Source: Candidatus Binatia bacterium
GTDB lineage: Bacteria > Desulfobacterota > Binatia > UBA12015
Assembly: GCA_029248525.1 (NCBI GenBank)
Contig: JAQWJE010000008.1
Span: forward strand, 353,150 to 417,149
Direction: 5' to 3'
Length of the DNA: 64,000 nt
The notes beneath the pieces were generated by a model, which saw only the letters and a program-made list of their open reading frames with translations, was not told the origin of the DNA and ran no database searches. Each line of letters starts with the position of its first letter. The first letter of the stretch is position 1. Positions 54,358 through 63,207 of this stretch are shown here, in pieces. Both the position numbers and the translations under genes were made by a program.

Positions 54358-54542
54358 TTTCGTGGTTTCTCGATTTTGTCCCACTATGCGGGCCGAACAG
54401 CTTGTCGCAGGCGCGAGTGCAGTGATAAGTGCTAGGGCCGAATCCTGATCGTCTGCGCACCTAAGCGCTTTCCAACGCCTCCATAACCGATTCCTTCAAC
54501 CTCATACTATAGCCCTGACGGCGGAGTAAATGGTCCGTCTCC

Positions 54543-54549
54543 AGGAGGG
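54543..54549 (+). promoter_or_regulatory. Strong ribosome-binding site for a TTG start
   Basis: AGGAGGG lies 6 bases before TTG 54556, which opens a signal peptide directly. This fixes the start of the following Cys-rich protein as TTG; no ATG occurs before the signal peptide. Confidence 0.7.
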
Positions 54550-54555
54550 CCCATC

Positions 54556-57500
54556 TTGAAACCTGTACTTCTATCTCTTCTTGCTCTCGTCTTCCTGTCT
54601 GCCGCCCCGCAAGTGGCCGCGGGGAATGTTTGCGGTGATTTTGTCGTCGCCGGGGGCGAGGAGTGCGACTTCGGCTCCGATCAGCCGACCATTGCCGTTG
54701 GCGCCGATTTCAGCTGCGCCCTGGATGATGACGGGGTGGTGTCCTGTTCAGGGATTACCGCGTCCGGAGACCTGGGCGACCAGGAAACCGGCCTGACTAC
54801 CATCGTTGGCCAGAAAAACGAGATTTGTGGCTTGACGGAAGAAGACAGCGAGATCCTTTGCTGGCGAGTCAGCCGCGAGGTGATTGATGTCCAGCCGCTC
54901 TGTGATCCCGATCCGGAAAATGACCTACCTCCGGCCGATGAGGAGGACTGCACCGAGAACCAACTGGAACTCTACTGCACCCGACCATTTGACGCCGATC
55001 CCCCCGGGATGAATGGCGTCTGGCGCGCTGTTGACGGGTCTGAGGCCTGCTTTCTTCGATCGGAGTGGGGTCTATCCACCCTCAACGACGAGAGCGGCGA
55101 GCCCGAGGTTCAGGCAAGCGGAGTTCCCCGAGGGGAATTCGTTTCGATCGTGACAAGTTCCACCCATAAGTGCGGGCTTCGACCCAATGGGCGCGCCGAA
55201 TGTTGGGGGCCGTGGCTACCTCTTGACCGCAGTCACCCCGGATGCACCTTGGGGAATTTGTTCCCTTACTGTCCGGAGCTTACAGATGAGGTCGACCGTG
55301 TTGCGAGCAACGAAGGCCCCTTTGTGGGCCTCACTTCGGGTAGCAATTTCAACTGCGGGATTCTGTTGGAAGACCGATCCTTGTTCTGCTGGGGGGACAA
55401 CGCGATCCTGTATAGCGAAGGGCCCTCGACGCAGGCGACTCTCCCCACCGGTGAGTTTGTCCAGGTGGTTGCTTCCGACAGAACGCTCTGCGCGTTGCGC
55501 GTCGATCGCTCGGTCGCATGCGTCGGCGACAATGCAAGTGATCTCGCGACGCCTCCGGGGGATGCCTTTCGTCAGTTGACTGCGGGCAAGAGCCATATGT
55601 GCGGCCTGAAGGTCGATGGGACGATCGCTTGCTGGGGCGCTGACACCAAGGGCCAACTCGATGCGCCTGCAGGCCAGTTCCTTCAGGTCGTCGCTGGCGA
55701 CGACCATAGCTGTGCTACGGATGCCGCGGGCACCGTGGAGTGTTGGGGCGGCGGTGACGATGCGGCATGGGCCACCGGGCCCTCTGGCTCGTTCCTGGCA
55801 GCCGGGCTGCGCGACGGTGACGGCTGCTCCAGCGAATGCGAGGACGAAGCAGGTTGGGACTGCTCGGGGGATCTGTGCGAGACGACCTGTGGCGATGGGA
55901 TCGCTACAGGCTTCGAGACCTGCGACGATTCTACGACCCCGGGGGGCCTTGCCGACGGAGATGGCTGTTCAGCCGAGTGTCTCGAGGAGCCCGGCTTTTT
56001 GTGCGATCGGTCTTCCTCGCCGACGAGCTGCGACGACGTTTGCGATGATGGTACGATCGATATCTCCGAGACCTGCGAGCCCGGAGAATTCTCGGGGCTT
56101 CAGGCCGAGTGCGAAGCTTTCACCGGAGACGGCGGTGGCTGCAGCTCGTTGATTGCCGACTTCGAACTCGAGCAGCATTGTGAAGCCGCCGGGACCGACG
56201 ACCAGTGCCGGCTACGCGACGATGTCACGTGTACCTCGGCCGCCGAAGCCGAAGAACTCGATAGTCACCGCTCCTGCTCTCGTTGCGGTGACGGATGGGT
56301 CGGCGGCCTCGAGCAGTGTGACGATGGCAACAGTACGGCGGGCGACGGTTGTGTCGACTGTCTGATCGAGCGCCCGCCTCTTTCGAATGACACCTACGAG
56401 TGCCCGGCCGAGCCGGTCCGCTCCGAGTTGATTCCGGAAGATGCCACTGTCCCGGTCTGGTGGCCGCTTGGAGGCATCTGCACCAAAGTGCCCGATTGCG
56501 GCAATGGCCGCATTGATGATGGGGAGGAGTGCGACGACGACAACACCAACTCCGAGGATGGCTGCAGCGACGAGTGTGTAATCGAGGAAGACTATGCGTG
56601 TGCCGAGGGGGTCGATGCCTCGATGGAAGGAACGCCGTATTTCCTTGTCAGCTCGTGTGATATTTGCGGGAATGGACTCCTGAACGCGCTTGCGGGCGAA
56701 GAGTGCGATGACGGGAATCTGGACGACGACGATTGTTGCTCCTCCAACTGCAAGTTCGAGGCCGAAGGCTTGACTTGCGGTGACAGCGCGGACTCTATTT
56801 GCTCGAACCCGGATACTTGTGACGGCCAAGGGTCCTGCGATGCCAATGATGAGCCTCCGGGGACGTCCTGTGGTCAACCCGGCGGTGAATGCAAGACGGG
56901 TGATCTTTGTGATGGCAGTGGGACCTGTCAGTCGGGCGAATATTCATCGTCCGATACCGTGTGTCGAGAAGCAGACGGCGAATGTGATGTGGCAGAGACC
57001 TGCGACGGTGTGAGTGCTTCCTGCCCCTCGAACTCGTTCCAGTCTTCCGGGACGGAGTGCGGTGAGGCCGGGACCACATGTTCCGATCAGGATACCTGCG
57101 ACGGTTCGGGCACGTGTGCCGCAAACCACAAGGCCGCGGGCGTTAGTTGTCCGGACGATGGTGAAATTTGCACCGAAGACCTCTGCGACGGAAGCGGGCA
57201 ATGCGCCCACCCGCCAGGCAACGCGAACGTCGTCTGTCGATCGGTTACGGGGATCGATGCTTCCTGTGATCCCGACGAGGTCTGTGACGGGACTTCGGCC
57301 ACCTGCCCGGCGGATGTTTACGAGGTCGCGGGAACTTCCTGTGACGATGGGAATCCGGCCACCGAGGACGATACCTGCCAGCTCGGGATCTGCGGCTGCG
57401 CGGAGGGCCCGGACCTCGATGGTGACCTGGTGCCGGATCTCTGTGACCTGGACGATGGCGACCTGGCGCTCTATAAGGCTGTCGTCAAATACAAGATAAA

Positions 57501-57921
57501 GAAAGTTGGATCGGTCAAGCTGAAGGGTGGGGTTTTTCAGGATCCGGTCGCCGGAGAGCCGGTCCCTGCCTTCGATCAGGGCGTGACAGTCCGCGTGGAG
57601 CAGGGTGGTTCCGAGGTGCGGACGATCACGTTCGGCCCCGAGGATTGTCGCGGGAACAACGTGCGCGTCTTCCGATGTTTCCAGTCGAATAGCAAGACGG
57701 ACAAGCCGAAGCTGCAGGTTCGATCGAAGGTGCTCAGGGGCTTCCCGCCCAGAGTAAGCTGGGATTTCAAGCTTGTATTTGGAGACGTGACGGCAGATGG
57801 GCCTCTGGGTGGCGATCCCAGCGAGATCGGGGTTTCGCTCTCGCTGGGTGATGTCGACCTTCATGGCTCGATGTCGGGCTGCAGGGTCCTCCCTCAGAAA
57901 ACAGTTTGCAAGGGTCCCTGA
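54556..57921 (+). CDS. Large secreted protein with RCC1-like and Myxococcus-type Cys-rich repeats
   Basis: A 1121-residue exported protein starting at TTG 54556 with a signal peptide (LLSLLALVFLSAAPQVAAG). Residues about 50-420 hold RCC1-like repeats with a paired-Cys form (GADFSCALDDDGVVSCSG, GKSHMCGLKVDGTIACWG, GDDHSCATDAAGTVECWG). Residues about 447-745 hold DUF4215-type repeats, e.g. CGDGWVGGLEQCDDGNSTAG and CGNGRIDDGEECDDDN. Residues about 750-940 are disintegrin-like CDG/SGTC repeats. A short acidic DLDGDLVPDLCDLDDGD segment precedes a C-terminal beta-domain of unknown type. Proteins of this make-up are common in Myxococcota surfaces and spores; probably cell-surface adhesion or matrix. 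Two hendecad-repeat paralogues follow. Confidence 0.86.
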   Translation: MKPVLLSLLALVFLSAAPQVAAGNVCGDFVVAGGEECDFGSDQPTIAVGADFSCALDDDGVVSCSGITASGDLGDQETGLTTIVGQKNEICGLTEEDSEILCWRVSREVIDVQPLCDPDPENDLPPADEEDCTENQLELYCTRPFDADPPGMNGVWRAVDGSEACFLRSEWGLSTLNDESGEPEVQASGVPRGEFVSIVTSSTHKCGLRPNGRAECWGPWLPLDRSHPGCTLGNLFPYCPELTDEVDRVASNEGPFVGLTSGSNFNCGILLEDRSLFCWGDNAILYSEGPSTQATLPTGEFVQVVASDRTLCALRVDRSVACVGDNASDLATPPGDAFRQLTAGKSHMCGLKVDGTIACWGADTKGQLDAPAGQFLQVVAGDDHSCATDAAGTVECWGGGDDAAWATGPSGSFLAAGLRDGDGCSSECEDEAGWDCSGDLCETTCGDGIATGFETCDDSTTPGGLADGDGCSAECLEEPGFLCDRSSSPTSCDDVCDDGTIDISETCEPGEFSGLQAECEAFTGDGGGCSSLIADFELEQHCEAAGTDDQCRLRDDVTCTSAAEAEELDSHRSCSRCGDGWVGGLEQCDDGNSTAGDGCVDCLIERPPLSNDTYECPAEPVRSELIPEDATVPVWWPLGGICTKVPDCGNGRIDDGEECDDDNTNSEDGCSDECVIEEDYACAEGVDASMEGTPYFLVSSCDICGNGLLNALAGEECDDGNLDDDDCCSSNCKFEAEGLTCGDSADSICSNPDTCDGQGSCDANDEPPGTSCGQPGGECKTGDLCDGSGTCQSGEYSSSDTVCREADGECDVAETCDGVSASCPSNSFQSSGTECGEAGTTCSDQDTCDGSGTCAANHKAAGVSCPDDGEICTEDLCDGSGQCAHPPGNANVVCRSVTGIDASCDPDEVCDGTSATCPADVYEVAGTSCDDGNPATEDDTCQLGICGCAEGPDLDGDLVPDLCDLDDGDLALYKAVVKYKIKKVGSVKLKGGVFQDPVAGEPVPAFDQGVTVRVEQGGSEVRTITFGPEDCRGNNVRVFRCFQSNSKTDKPKLQVRSKVLRGFPPRVSWDFKLVFGDVTADGPLGGDPSEIGVSLSLGDVDLHGSMSGCRVLPQKTVCKGP

Positions 57922-57944
57922 ATGGGAACCAGGAAGAGCAGCAT

Positions 57945-57959
57945 GGAATCAGGGATTCC
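57945..57959 (+). repeat. Inverted repeat GGAATC-AGG-GATTCC
   Basis: A perfect 6-bp stem with a 3-nt loop in the gap between the Cys-rich protein and the first hendecad-repeat gene. No T-run follows, so it is a weak candidate for a terminator or mRNA-processing site. Confidence 0.3.
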
Positions 57960-58014
57960 TGTCGGAAAAAGATTCCCGACGATCCGCTCAACTCGGAAGT
58001 GAATGAGGATAAAT

Positions 58015-59301
58015 ATGAAAACCTTGAAAAGAACACTGTGGTTGATGGCGTTCTGCGCCGTGGCACTCTTCGGTGTCAACGAAGCTAAAGCTGTGTCCTC
58101 GGGCGCTGAGGCCCGCGTATTACTGGAGGAATCTGCGGCGCTAATCGAGCAACAGGGGTTCGTCGAGCAGGCCCAACGAGTGCGCGAGCAGGTTGCGATT
58201 CTTTCGGACGACGAACTACTCGAAGCCTATGAAAGTATCGACTTGGAGAGGCTTGTTCTGGCGCAGGCCGACGCCGCTGATGCTTCGGAACGGGCCGTCG
58301 CTTCCGTCAAGAAAGCTGAAGCAGACCGCCGTCGTGCTGCCAGTGCACGGTCCACATCGACCGGCGGTGATGCCGGCAAGACGCTCCAGAGTGGGTCCAT
58401 AGAGGTCCTGAATTGGGATGATGTCCTTGGCACGGGTAACGGTTCTGTCCACCCGGGCCAGGCCAGGGGGGTGCGATCAGATACACCCTCGAATATCGTT
58501 CACTGGATCACGATCCGAGCTTTGAGGACCGCGCTACAGCTATCATTTTCAGGTTTGCAGATCGCTAGGGACGCGTTCGCTATTTGTGACGCTGCGGCCG
58601 GCCAAGCGGTGGTTGGAGGTGGTATTGGTGTGTGCGCGGGCGGGAATGCAGCCGCAGCCTGCATTCCTGTGGCGATTACCGTGACCGTGCTGCAGTCGTT
58701 GTTCACTATCGCCGACTCGGAATTGAACTACGAGATTGCGAGGCGGGGATCGACCGACTACCTCGATTATCGGATCGATTCGGCCGAGCTCGGCCTTATC
58801 CAAAGACGGGCCGCGTACCTGAACGAGCAGCTCCTTGCTCTCGACCAGAATCTTGTGGACTACGACGAGAGCATTCGAGCCCAGCTGCAGTTGCATGATG
58901 ACGATATCAAGAATCAACTTCAGCTGCATGATGACGATATCAAGCACCAGCTTGACGTCCATGATCAGGATATCAAGGTGTGGCTCCTGCGGCTTCAGGC
59001 CAAGGCAAATCTGGCTCTGAAGACCCAGTTGCAGAACATGATGACCAACAACGGTGGCGCCCGTGCCTTGATGTCTTATACGGAGCGCCTTGAGGAGGTC
59101 TGCAGGCTTGCCGAAGAGTCGATCACAAATGCGACCAACGCTGGCTACAAGGTGCATTTTCGTGCCCAACAGGCCCTCGACAGAGGCATGGCTCTGAAGG
59201 ACTCCGATCCGAAAAAGGCGCATGACGAATGTCGGGACGCCTTCCAGTATGCAGTGTCGCGCTCTCCCAATAGACTGCCAGGTTATGGAGGTCGACGGTG
59301 A
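58015..59301 (+). CDS. Exported hendecad-repeat protein, paralogue 1
   Basis: A 428-residue exported protein of no family I recognise. The ATG at 58015 is chosen for GAGGAT upstream at 58005-58010; an ATG 12 bases earlier is also in frame. A signal peptide (LKRTLWLMAFCAVALFG, cut near EAKA) is followed by a helical region, a Gly/Cys segment VVGGGIGVCAGGN (near residue 200), a hydrophobic stretch AACIPVAITVTVLQSLF, then YLNEQLLALDQNL and three 11-residue repeats of the form xQLxxHDxDIK. The C-terminus has EEVCRLAEE and KKAHDECRDAFQ. The next gene is a clear paralogue. Five Cys are shared between them. Confidence 0.8.
   Translation: MKTLKRTLWLMAFCAVALFGVNEAKAVSSGAEARVLLEESAALIEQQGFVEQAQRVREQVAILSDDELLEAYESIDLERLVLAQADAADASERAVASVKKAEADRRRAASARSTSTGGDAGKTLQSGSIEVLNWDDVLGTGNGSVHPGQARGVRSDTPSNIVHWITIRALRTALQLSFSGLQIARDAFAICDAAAGQAVVGGGIGVCAGGNAAAACIPVAITVTVLQSLFTIADSELNYEIARRGSTDYLDYRIDSAELGLIQRRAAYLNEQLLALDQNLVDYDESIRAQLQLHDDDIKNQLQLHDDDIKHQLDVHDQDIKVWLLRLQAKANLALKTQLQNMMTNNGGARALMSYTERLEEVCRLAEESITNATNAGYKVHFRAQQALDRGMALKDSDPKKAHDECRDAFQYAVSRSPNRLPGYGGRR
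58882..58980 (+). repeat. Three 33-bp tandem repeats encoding 11-residue (hendecad) units
   Basis: Units at 58882-58914, 58915-58947 and 58948-58980 encode QLQLHDDDIKN, QLQLHDDDIKH and QLDVHDQDIKV. The 11-residue period with hydrophobic positions at fixed spacing suits a right-handed coiled coil. The invariant His-Asp pair repeats every 11 residues. Confidence 0.8.
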
Positions 59302-59339
59302 GCTACGGCAACTTACAAGGGTCGGGAATGAGGATACCT

Positions 59340-60587
59340 ATGAAACTTTCAAGATTGGCACTGTATGCGGTCGCGCTCTTCGGGATTGCCATCCTTGGTG
59401 CGAAGGATTCTGGCGCGGCGGAAACGGGCGACGAGGTTCGCGCGCTGCTTGAGCAATCTGCGTCTTTGGTTGAGGAGGCAGGTCTGCCGGGAGAGGCACG
59501 GAGGATGCGTGAGCAACTCGCGGTGGCCTCCAATGATGAGCTGTACGACGTCTACGCCGAGGTCGATCTGGAGGGCCTTCTGCAGGCACAGATAAACGCC
59601 ATTGAGGCAACCGCTTCTGCTGATGCGATTCAAAAGCGTGCCAAGGCTGCTCCGCCAGTGAAACGAGCCGTTCAGTCCAGAAGGCCGCTCCAGGAGACGG
59701 ATATCCACTCCATCGATTGGGATACAGAATTGGGTTTCATCGACGCATCCCATCCGGGCAGGGCGAAAGGCGAGAGGTCCGATGGCGCTTGGAGTATCGA
59801 TAAATGGAACGAGATTCGGCAGCTGCAAATTGATGTCTCGACGGGGTGGCAATCGCTGAATGCAGCCAGGGATGCGTATACTGTTTGTATCGCTGCCGGA
59901 GATCAGCTTGTCGTCGGCGGAGGGATCGGCGTGTGCGCGGGTGGCAATACTTCGGCCATCTGCACTTTTGTCGCGGGCGCGATTACTGCGGTGCAAGTCG
60001 CCTTCACGGGTTTGGAGACGGCTCTCAACGTGATGAAGGCGATCCAAGAGACGACCGACTATCTGGACGGCTCAATCAATTCTGCTGAGATTGACAGCCT
60101 TGTGCAGCGCAGCGGCTATCTGAACGAGCAGCTGATCGCGTTCGACAATAACCTGACAATCCACGGCCAGAACGTCAGCAGCGAACTTGCGGCACACGAT
60201 GCGAGGGTCAAGGCACAGCTCAACCAGCACGATCTCGATGTCAAGGCGCAGCTCTTGCAGCATGACTTGGATATCAAGGAAATGTTGACCGAACTCGAGA
60301 GACAGATGGACCTGGTTCTCAAGACCCAGATAGAGAATATGATAAGTGAAGGTGGCGGTGGCCGTTCAGGGGTTGCTTACCAGGAGCGACTGCAAGAGGT
60401 TTGCGATCTTGCGTATGAAGCGATCAGCGACGCGTCGGCCGCCGGTTATATCGTTTCACAGACCGCGATGGAGCGCTGGGTGGAAGGCAATTCCGTGATC
60501 GATACGGACCCGAAGCGCGCGCACGACTATTGTCGAAGTGCCTATCAGATGGCTTCAGCGCGATCTCGCAGGATGAGTGGCGGCTAG
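59340..60587 (+). CDS. Exported hendecad-repeat protein, paralogue 2
   Basis: A 415-residue exported paralogue of the previous gene, 38 bp downstream. The ATG at 59340 has the same GAGGAT (59330-59335) and the same tandem-ATG arrangement as its twin. The signal peptide (LSRLALYAVALFGIAILGA) is followed by the identical segment VVGGGIGVCAGGN, then TDYLDGSINSAEI, YLNEQLIAFDNNL and three hendecads (ELAAHDARVKA, QLNQHDLDVKA, QLLQHDLDIKE). The C-terminus keeps EVCDLAYE and KRAHDYCRSAYQMA. Overall the twins diverge strongly outside these blocks. A palindrome lies 23 bp after the stop. Confidence 0.8.
   Translation: MKLSRLALYAVALFGIAILGAKDSGAAETGDEVRALLEQSASLVEEAGLPGEARRMREQLAVASNDELYDVYAEVDLEGLLQAQINAIEATASADAIQKRAKAAPPVKRAVQSRRPLQETDIHSIDWDTELGFIDASHPGRAKGERSDGAWSIDKWNEIRQLQIDVSTGWQSLNAARDAYTVCIAAGDQLVVGGGIGVCAGGNTSAICTFVAGAITAVQVAFTGLETALNVMKAIQETTDYLDGSINSAEIDSLVQRSGYLNEQLIAFDNNLTIHGQNVSSELAAHDARVKAQLNQHDLDVKAQLLQHDLDIKEMLTELERQMDLVLKTQIENMISEGGGGRSGVAYQERLQEVCDLAYEAISDASAAGYIVSQTAMERWVEGNSVIDTDPKRAHDYCRSAYQMASARSRRMSGG
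60183..60281 (+). repeat. Three 33-bp tandem units encoding 11-residue repeats in paralogue 2
   Basis: Units at 60183-60215, 60216-60248 and 60249-60281 match the hendecad block of paralogue 1 in number, phase and the HD pair. The bases differ, so the repeat has been kept at the protein level. Confidence 0.78.
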
Positions 60588-60610
60588 TTAACTTTCAGGG
60601 CTTCCCGAGG

Positions 60611-60637
60611 GTCGGCACAGTGGTACACTGTGCCGAC
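60611..60637. repeat. Perfect 12-bp inverted repeat (hairpin or operator)
   Basis: GTCGGCACAGTG-GTA-CACTGTGCCGAC is a perfect 12-bp stem with a 3-nt spacer, ending 8 bp before the ATG at 60646. No T-run follows (TCCTGATC), so it is not a standard rho-independent terminator. It could be a dimeric regulator site, a terminator without T-tract for the upstream pair, or a stem that hides the ribosome-binding site of the membrane protein gene. Confidence 0.7.
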
Positions 60638-60645
60638 TCCTGATC

Positions 60646-61716
60646 ATGTCTTCTGCCCACCTCGAAATTTCTGCGCCAGGAAGGTCCTTTTCGGCGGCGA
60701 CCATCGTATCCCCGCTATACGATGCGATATTCTTTGTTGCGGCCCCCTTTCTGAGTCTGGCGGTGGTGGAGTGGCTGAGTTCACTTCCAGTGCTGATGGA
60801 ACGCCAGCAGATCGCCGGGCTTCGCTCGAGCCCGCTCGAGTTCGGCTTCATCGTCTGGTTTCTTGCCCATTCTTCCGCGGTGTTCCTGCGCACGCATGCG
60901 AACCCGGCGGTATTTCGTCAGTACCGCTTCCGCTTTGTCGCGGTTCCGGTTCTGGTGGTTGCGGGATTCTATTTCTCGGACTTCATTCTCATTGGGGGAC
61001 TCGCGCTTGCCGGCTTCTGGGCGATCTTTCACCTCGGCATGCAGAATTTCGGTCTGGCCAGGATGTATGACGCGCGGGTCGGCAACGATCCCGATGCAGG
61101 CAGGTCCCTCGACTTGATTTTCGTTCAAGTCTTCACGCTCGGACCCTTTATTGCCGGGACCACGTTTCTTCCCACGCTGCGTTCGTTGTTGAATTTTCGT
61201 GATGTGGGCTGGGAGTTGCCGGTGCAGGCGGTGATGGCCGTAGGGCCGATGCATCACCAACTGACGCCCTGGACGTTGACCCTCGGTGGTGCGTTTCTGG
61301 CCTACTATCTGTTTTCCTACGCGCGGCTTGGTGGGGCGGGGTACCGCTTTTCAGGACCGAAGTTCGCGCTGCTCACGGCGACGGCTTCGGTTGCGGTCTA
61401 TGCGTGCTGGACCATGCCTGCGTGGAAGGCGTTTCTTGTTTTGAACGCTTATCACGCGCTGCAATACTTCGCGATTCTATGGTTTTCGGAAAAGCGCAAC
61501 CTTCGCACTCGACTGGGTGTTTCGGATTCCCTTCGGGGAAACCTGATGAGCTTTCTGGTGGCGGCCGGATTCGTTTTTCTCGCGGGCGCCCTTTACCGGA
61601 TCTATGGCTACGATCCCTCGCAGTTGCGATTGGCCGGATCGATCGGTCTCGCCGTATCGCTTCTGCACTATTGGTACGACGGCTTCATCTGGTCGGCGCG
61701 CTCCACTCTCAAGTAG
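60646..61716 (+). CDS. Polytopic membrane protein, second member of the His/Asp-motif family
   Basis: A 356-residue protein with about eight hydrophobic segments. Motifs GFWAIFHLGMQNFG, NAYHALQYFAILWF and LHYWYDGFIWSARS parallel those in the protein at 41456-42514 in order and spacing. A further PMHHQLTPW lies between the first and second. The conserved His, Gln and Asp suggest a metal-binding or catalytic membrane protein; no family name is recognised. It follows the 12-bp palindrome and lacks a good ribosome-binding site. The ATG at 60646 is the only sensible start. Confidence 0.75.
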   Translation: MSSAHLEISAPGRSFSAATIVSPLYDAIFFVAAPFLSLAVVEWLSSLPVLMERQQIAGLRSSPLEFGFIVWFLAHSSAVFLRTHANPAVFRQYRFRFVAVPVLVVAGFYFSDFILIGGLALAGFWAIFHLGMQNFGLARMYDARVGNDPDAGRSLDLIFVQVFTLGPFIAGTTFLPTLRSLLNFRDVGWELPVQAVMAVGPMHHQLTPWTLTLGGAFLAYYLFSYARLGGAGYRFSGPKFALLTATASVAVYACWTMPAWKAFLVLNAYHALQYFAILWFSEKRNLRTRLGVSDSLRGNLMSFLVAAGFVFLAGALYRIYGYDPSQLRLAGSIGLAVSLLHYWYDGFIWSARSTLK

Positions 61717-61919
61717 AGGACCTCGGCGGTCTTATCAGCGATCGGATACGAAGTCTGCTCTTGCTTCGATCCCGGCGAGGGCAAGATTATCAGACCCACC
61801 AGGCATGTTTGGGCCCTCGGCAAGCCCGCGATCTGCTCCCTCGCCATCCGGATTAATTTAGATTTGATTGCTTCCTCCGCAATGATAGTCATTCCTTTTT
61901 ATTCATCTACGGGAGCATC

Positions 61920-62966
61920 ATGGAAAAGAAGATCTTCGACCTGAGAGGTTCATCGGTCAAAAGCGTGATCCAACTTTTTAAGGGTGTGGCCACCGATGAG
62001 GGACGTGTGCCGTTTCACGACATCCATCGCAGCACGCTTGTGGCCATCGCGGAACATATTTTCGAGACTCCGGTCGATCCCGACGAACTCGATTCGGATT
62101 TCGGTACGGCCCAGGACGACATCGAGGACCACGAGCTCCGTCGTGAGATCACTCATATGGCGTCGGTGCTTCCCTACCTCGAGCCCGATTCGATTGAGCC
62201 CCGCGCTCGAGCGCTGCAGCGTCTGGCCTCCAATTGGGGCGTGACGGACGTCACGATCAAGGGCGCCATGGATTTCGCTCGGAACAAGAAAACCCTGATC
62301 TATCTCGACGCCTTCCGCACGAATATTCCGGAGATGGGGCGCGGGCTTCTGTCCTTGTATTGGGGCTTTTTCAAAAGCGGGATTCAACGCGACGGGGATG
62401 CCAAGCGCCTGGCGAAATACGAGGCCTATCGCTCGCTTCCGGTGGGGACGCTGGGGCACGCGTTTGCCGCGTACTATGACGATAATAAATTCCCGCTGCC
62501 TGGTACCGCGGGGGCGGCGTTCTCCAACAACCTCAGCCTCCACGATGTCCATCATATTCTGGCGGGCTACGATACCAGCCCGCTCGGCGAATTGTGCGTC
62601 TATGCGTTCGATGGTGCGCTCTCGCGCAGGGACTACAGCAGTGCGTTGGTGGGGTCCGTTGCTCAGTTTCAGCTCGGCTACGCGCGCTATCGAGACACGC
62701 CATCCTGGCGAAACCAATTCGATCCCGAGAGGATCTATCGTGCAGCGGAAAGAGGTCACGGATGCCATGTCAATTACGTCGATGACCCCATCGATTTCGA
62801 CTCGTTCAGTGCCGAGCCTCTCGCGGCGGTTCGCGAACGTTTCGGAATTGATCCCGAGGGGGCTTTTGTGCGAACGGCGACCGACCCATGGTGCGGGTCG
62901 CTCGGACCGCCAGATGAACGCGAGAATTCCGACCTCCTGCGCGAGGGGATTCAGGACTTCGAGTGA
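61920..62966 (+). CDS. COQ4-like protein with N-terminal helical domain
   Basis: A 348-residue soluble protein. The C-terminal half carries the COQ4 signature HDxxH-x11-E: His208, Asp209, His212 and Glu224 in LHDVHHILAGYDTSPLGEL. Around it, RSLPVGTLGHAFAAYYDDN and GALSRRDYSSAL fit the helical COQ4 fold. COQ4 in mitochondria binds zinc or a lipid-quinone intermediate and helps ubiquinone synthesis (decarboxylation/hydroxylation of the ring). The N-terminal 110 residues (VATDEGRVPFHDIHRSTLVA and a following acidic helix) look like a TerB-type helical domain, an unusual addition. The ATG at 61920 has GGGAG upstream. Confidence 0.72.
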   Translation: MEKKIFDLRGSSVKSVIQLFKGVATDEGRVPFHDIHRSTLVAIAEHIFETPVDPDELDSDFGTAQDDIEDHELRREITHMASVLPYLEPDSIEPRARALQRLASNWGVTDVTIKGAMDFARNKKTLIYLDAFRTNIPEMGRGLLSLYWGFFKSGIQRDGDAKRLAKYEAYRSLPVGTLGHAFAAYYDDNKFPLPGTAGAAFSNNLSLHDVHHILAGYDTSPLGELCVYAFDGALSRRDYSSALVGSVAQFQLGYARYRDTPSWRNQFDPERIYRAAERGHGCHVNYVDDPIDFDSFSAEPLAAVRERFGIDPEGAFVRTATDPWCGSLGPPDERENSDLLREGIQDFE

Positions 62967-63091
62967 TTTTTGGCGATGTCGCCCGAAGCATCAGCCGAAG
63001 TCCGGGCCCTTGGTCAGTCGGAACGGAGGGTACGAGCGCACCTGGTCTCAGGTACGGATCCATCTCGACCTCCACCGTCCGCGTGCACGTA

Positions 63092-63140
63092 CAAACGCCG
63101 CGCCCAGCCCGCTTGATGAGCAGGCCGCACGCGGCGTTTG
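63092..63140. repeat. 11-bp inverted repeat with 27-nt spacer
   Basis: CAAACGCCGCG at 63092-63102 is complemented by CGCGGCGTTTG at 63130-63140, between the convergent COQ4-like and right-edge genes. It may be part of a bidirectional terminator or a transcript-end structure; no T-run follows directly. Confidence 0.4.
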
Positions 63141-63178
63141 GAGACAGCGATTTGTGTTCGTCGTCGTTTTTCAAACAG

Positions 63179-63192
63179 CCCGCAGGTGCGGG
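63179..63192 (-). terminator. Possible terminator hairpin for the right-edge gene
   Basis: CCCGC-AGGT-GCGGG hairpin, followed on the minus strand by CTGTTTGA, 16 bp after the stop of the leftward gene. The T-run is poor, so this is only a candidate. Confidence 0.3.
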
Positions 63193-63207
63193 TCGGGCGA
63201 GGTGCGC

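Noticed and set aside
61717..61919. Possible tRNA or small RNA between the membrane protein and the COQ4-like gene
   Set aside because: No cloverleaf pairing or acceptor stem could be drawn, and no promoter-terminator pair is visible.
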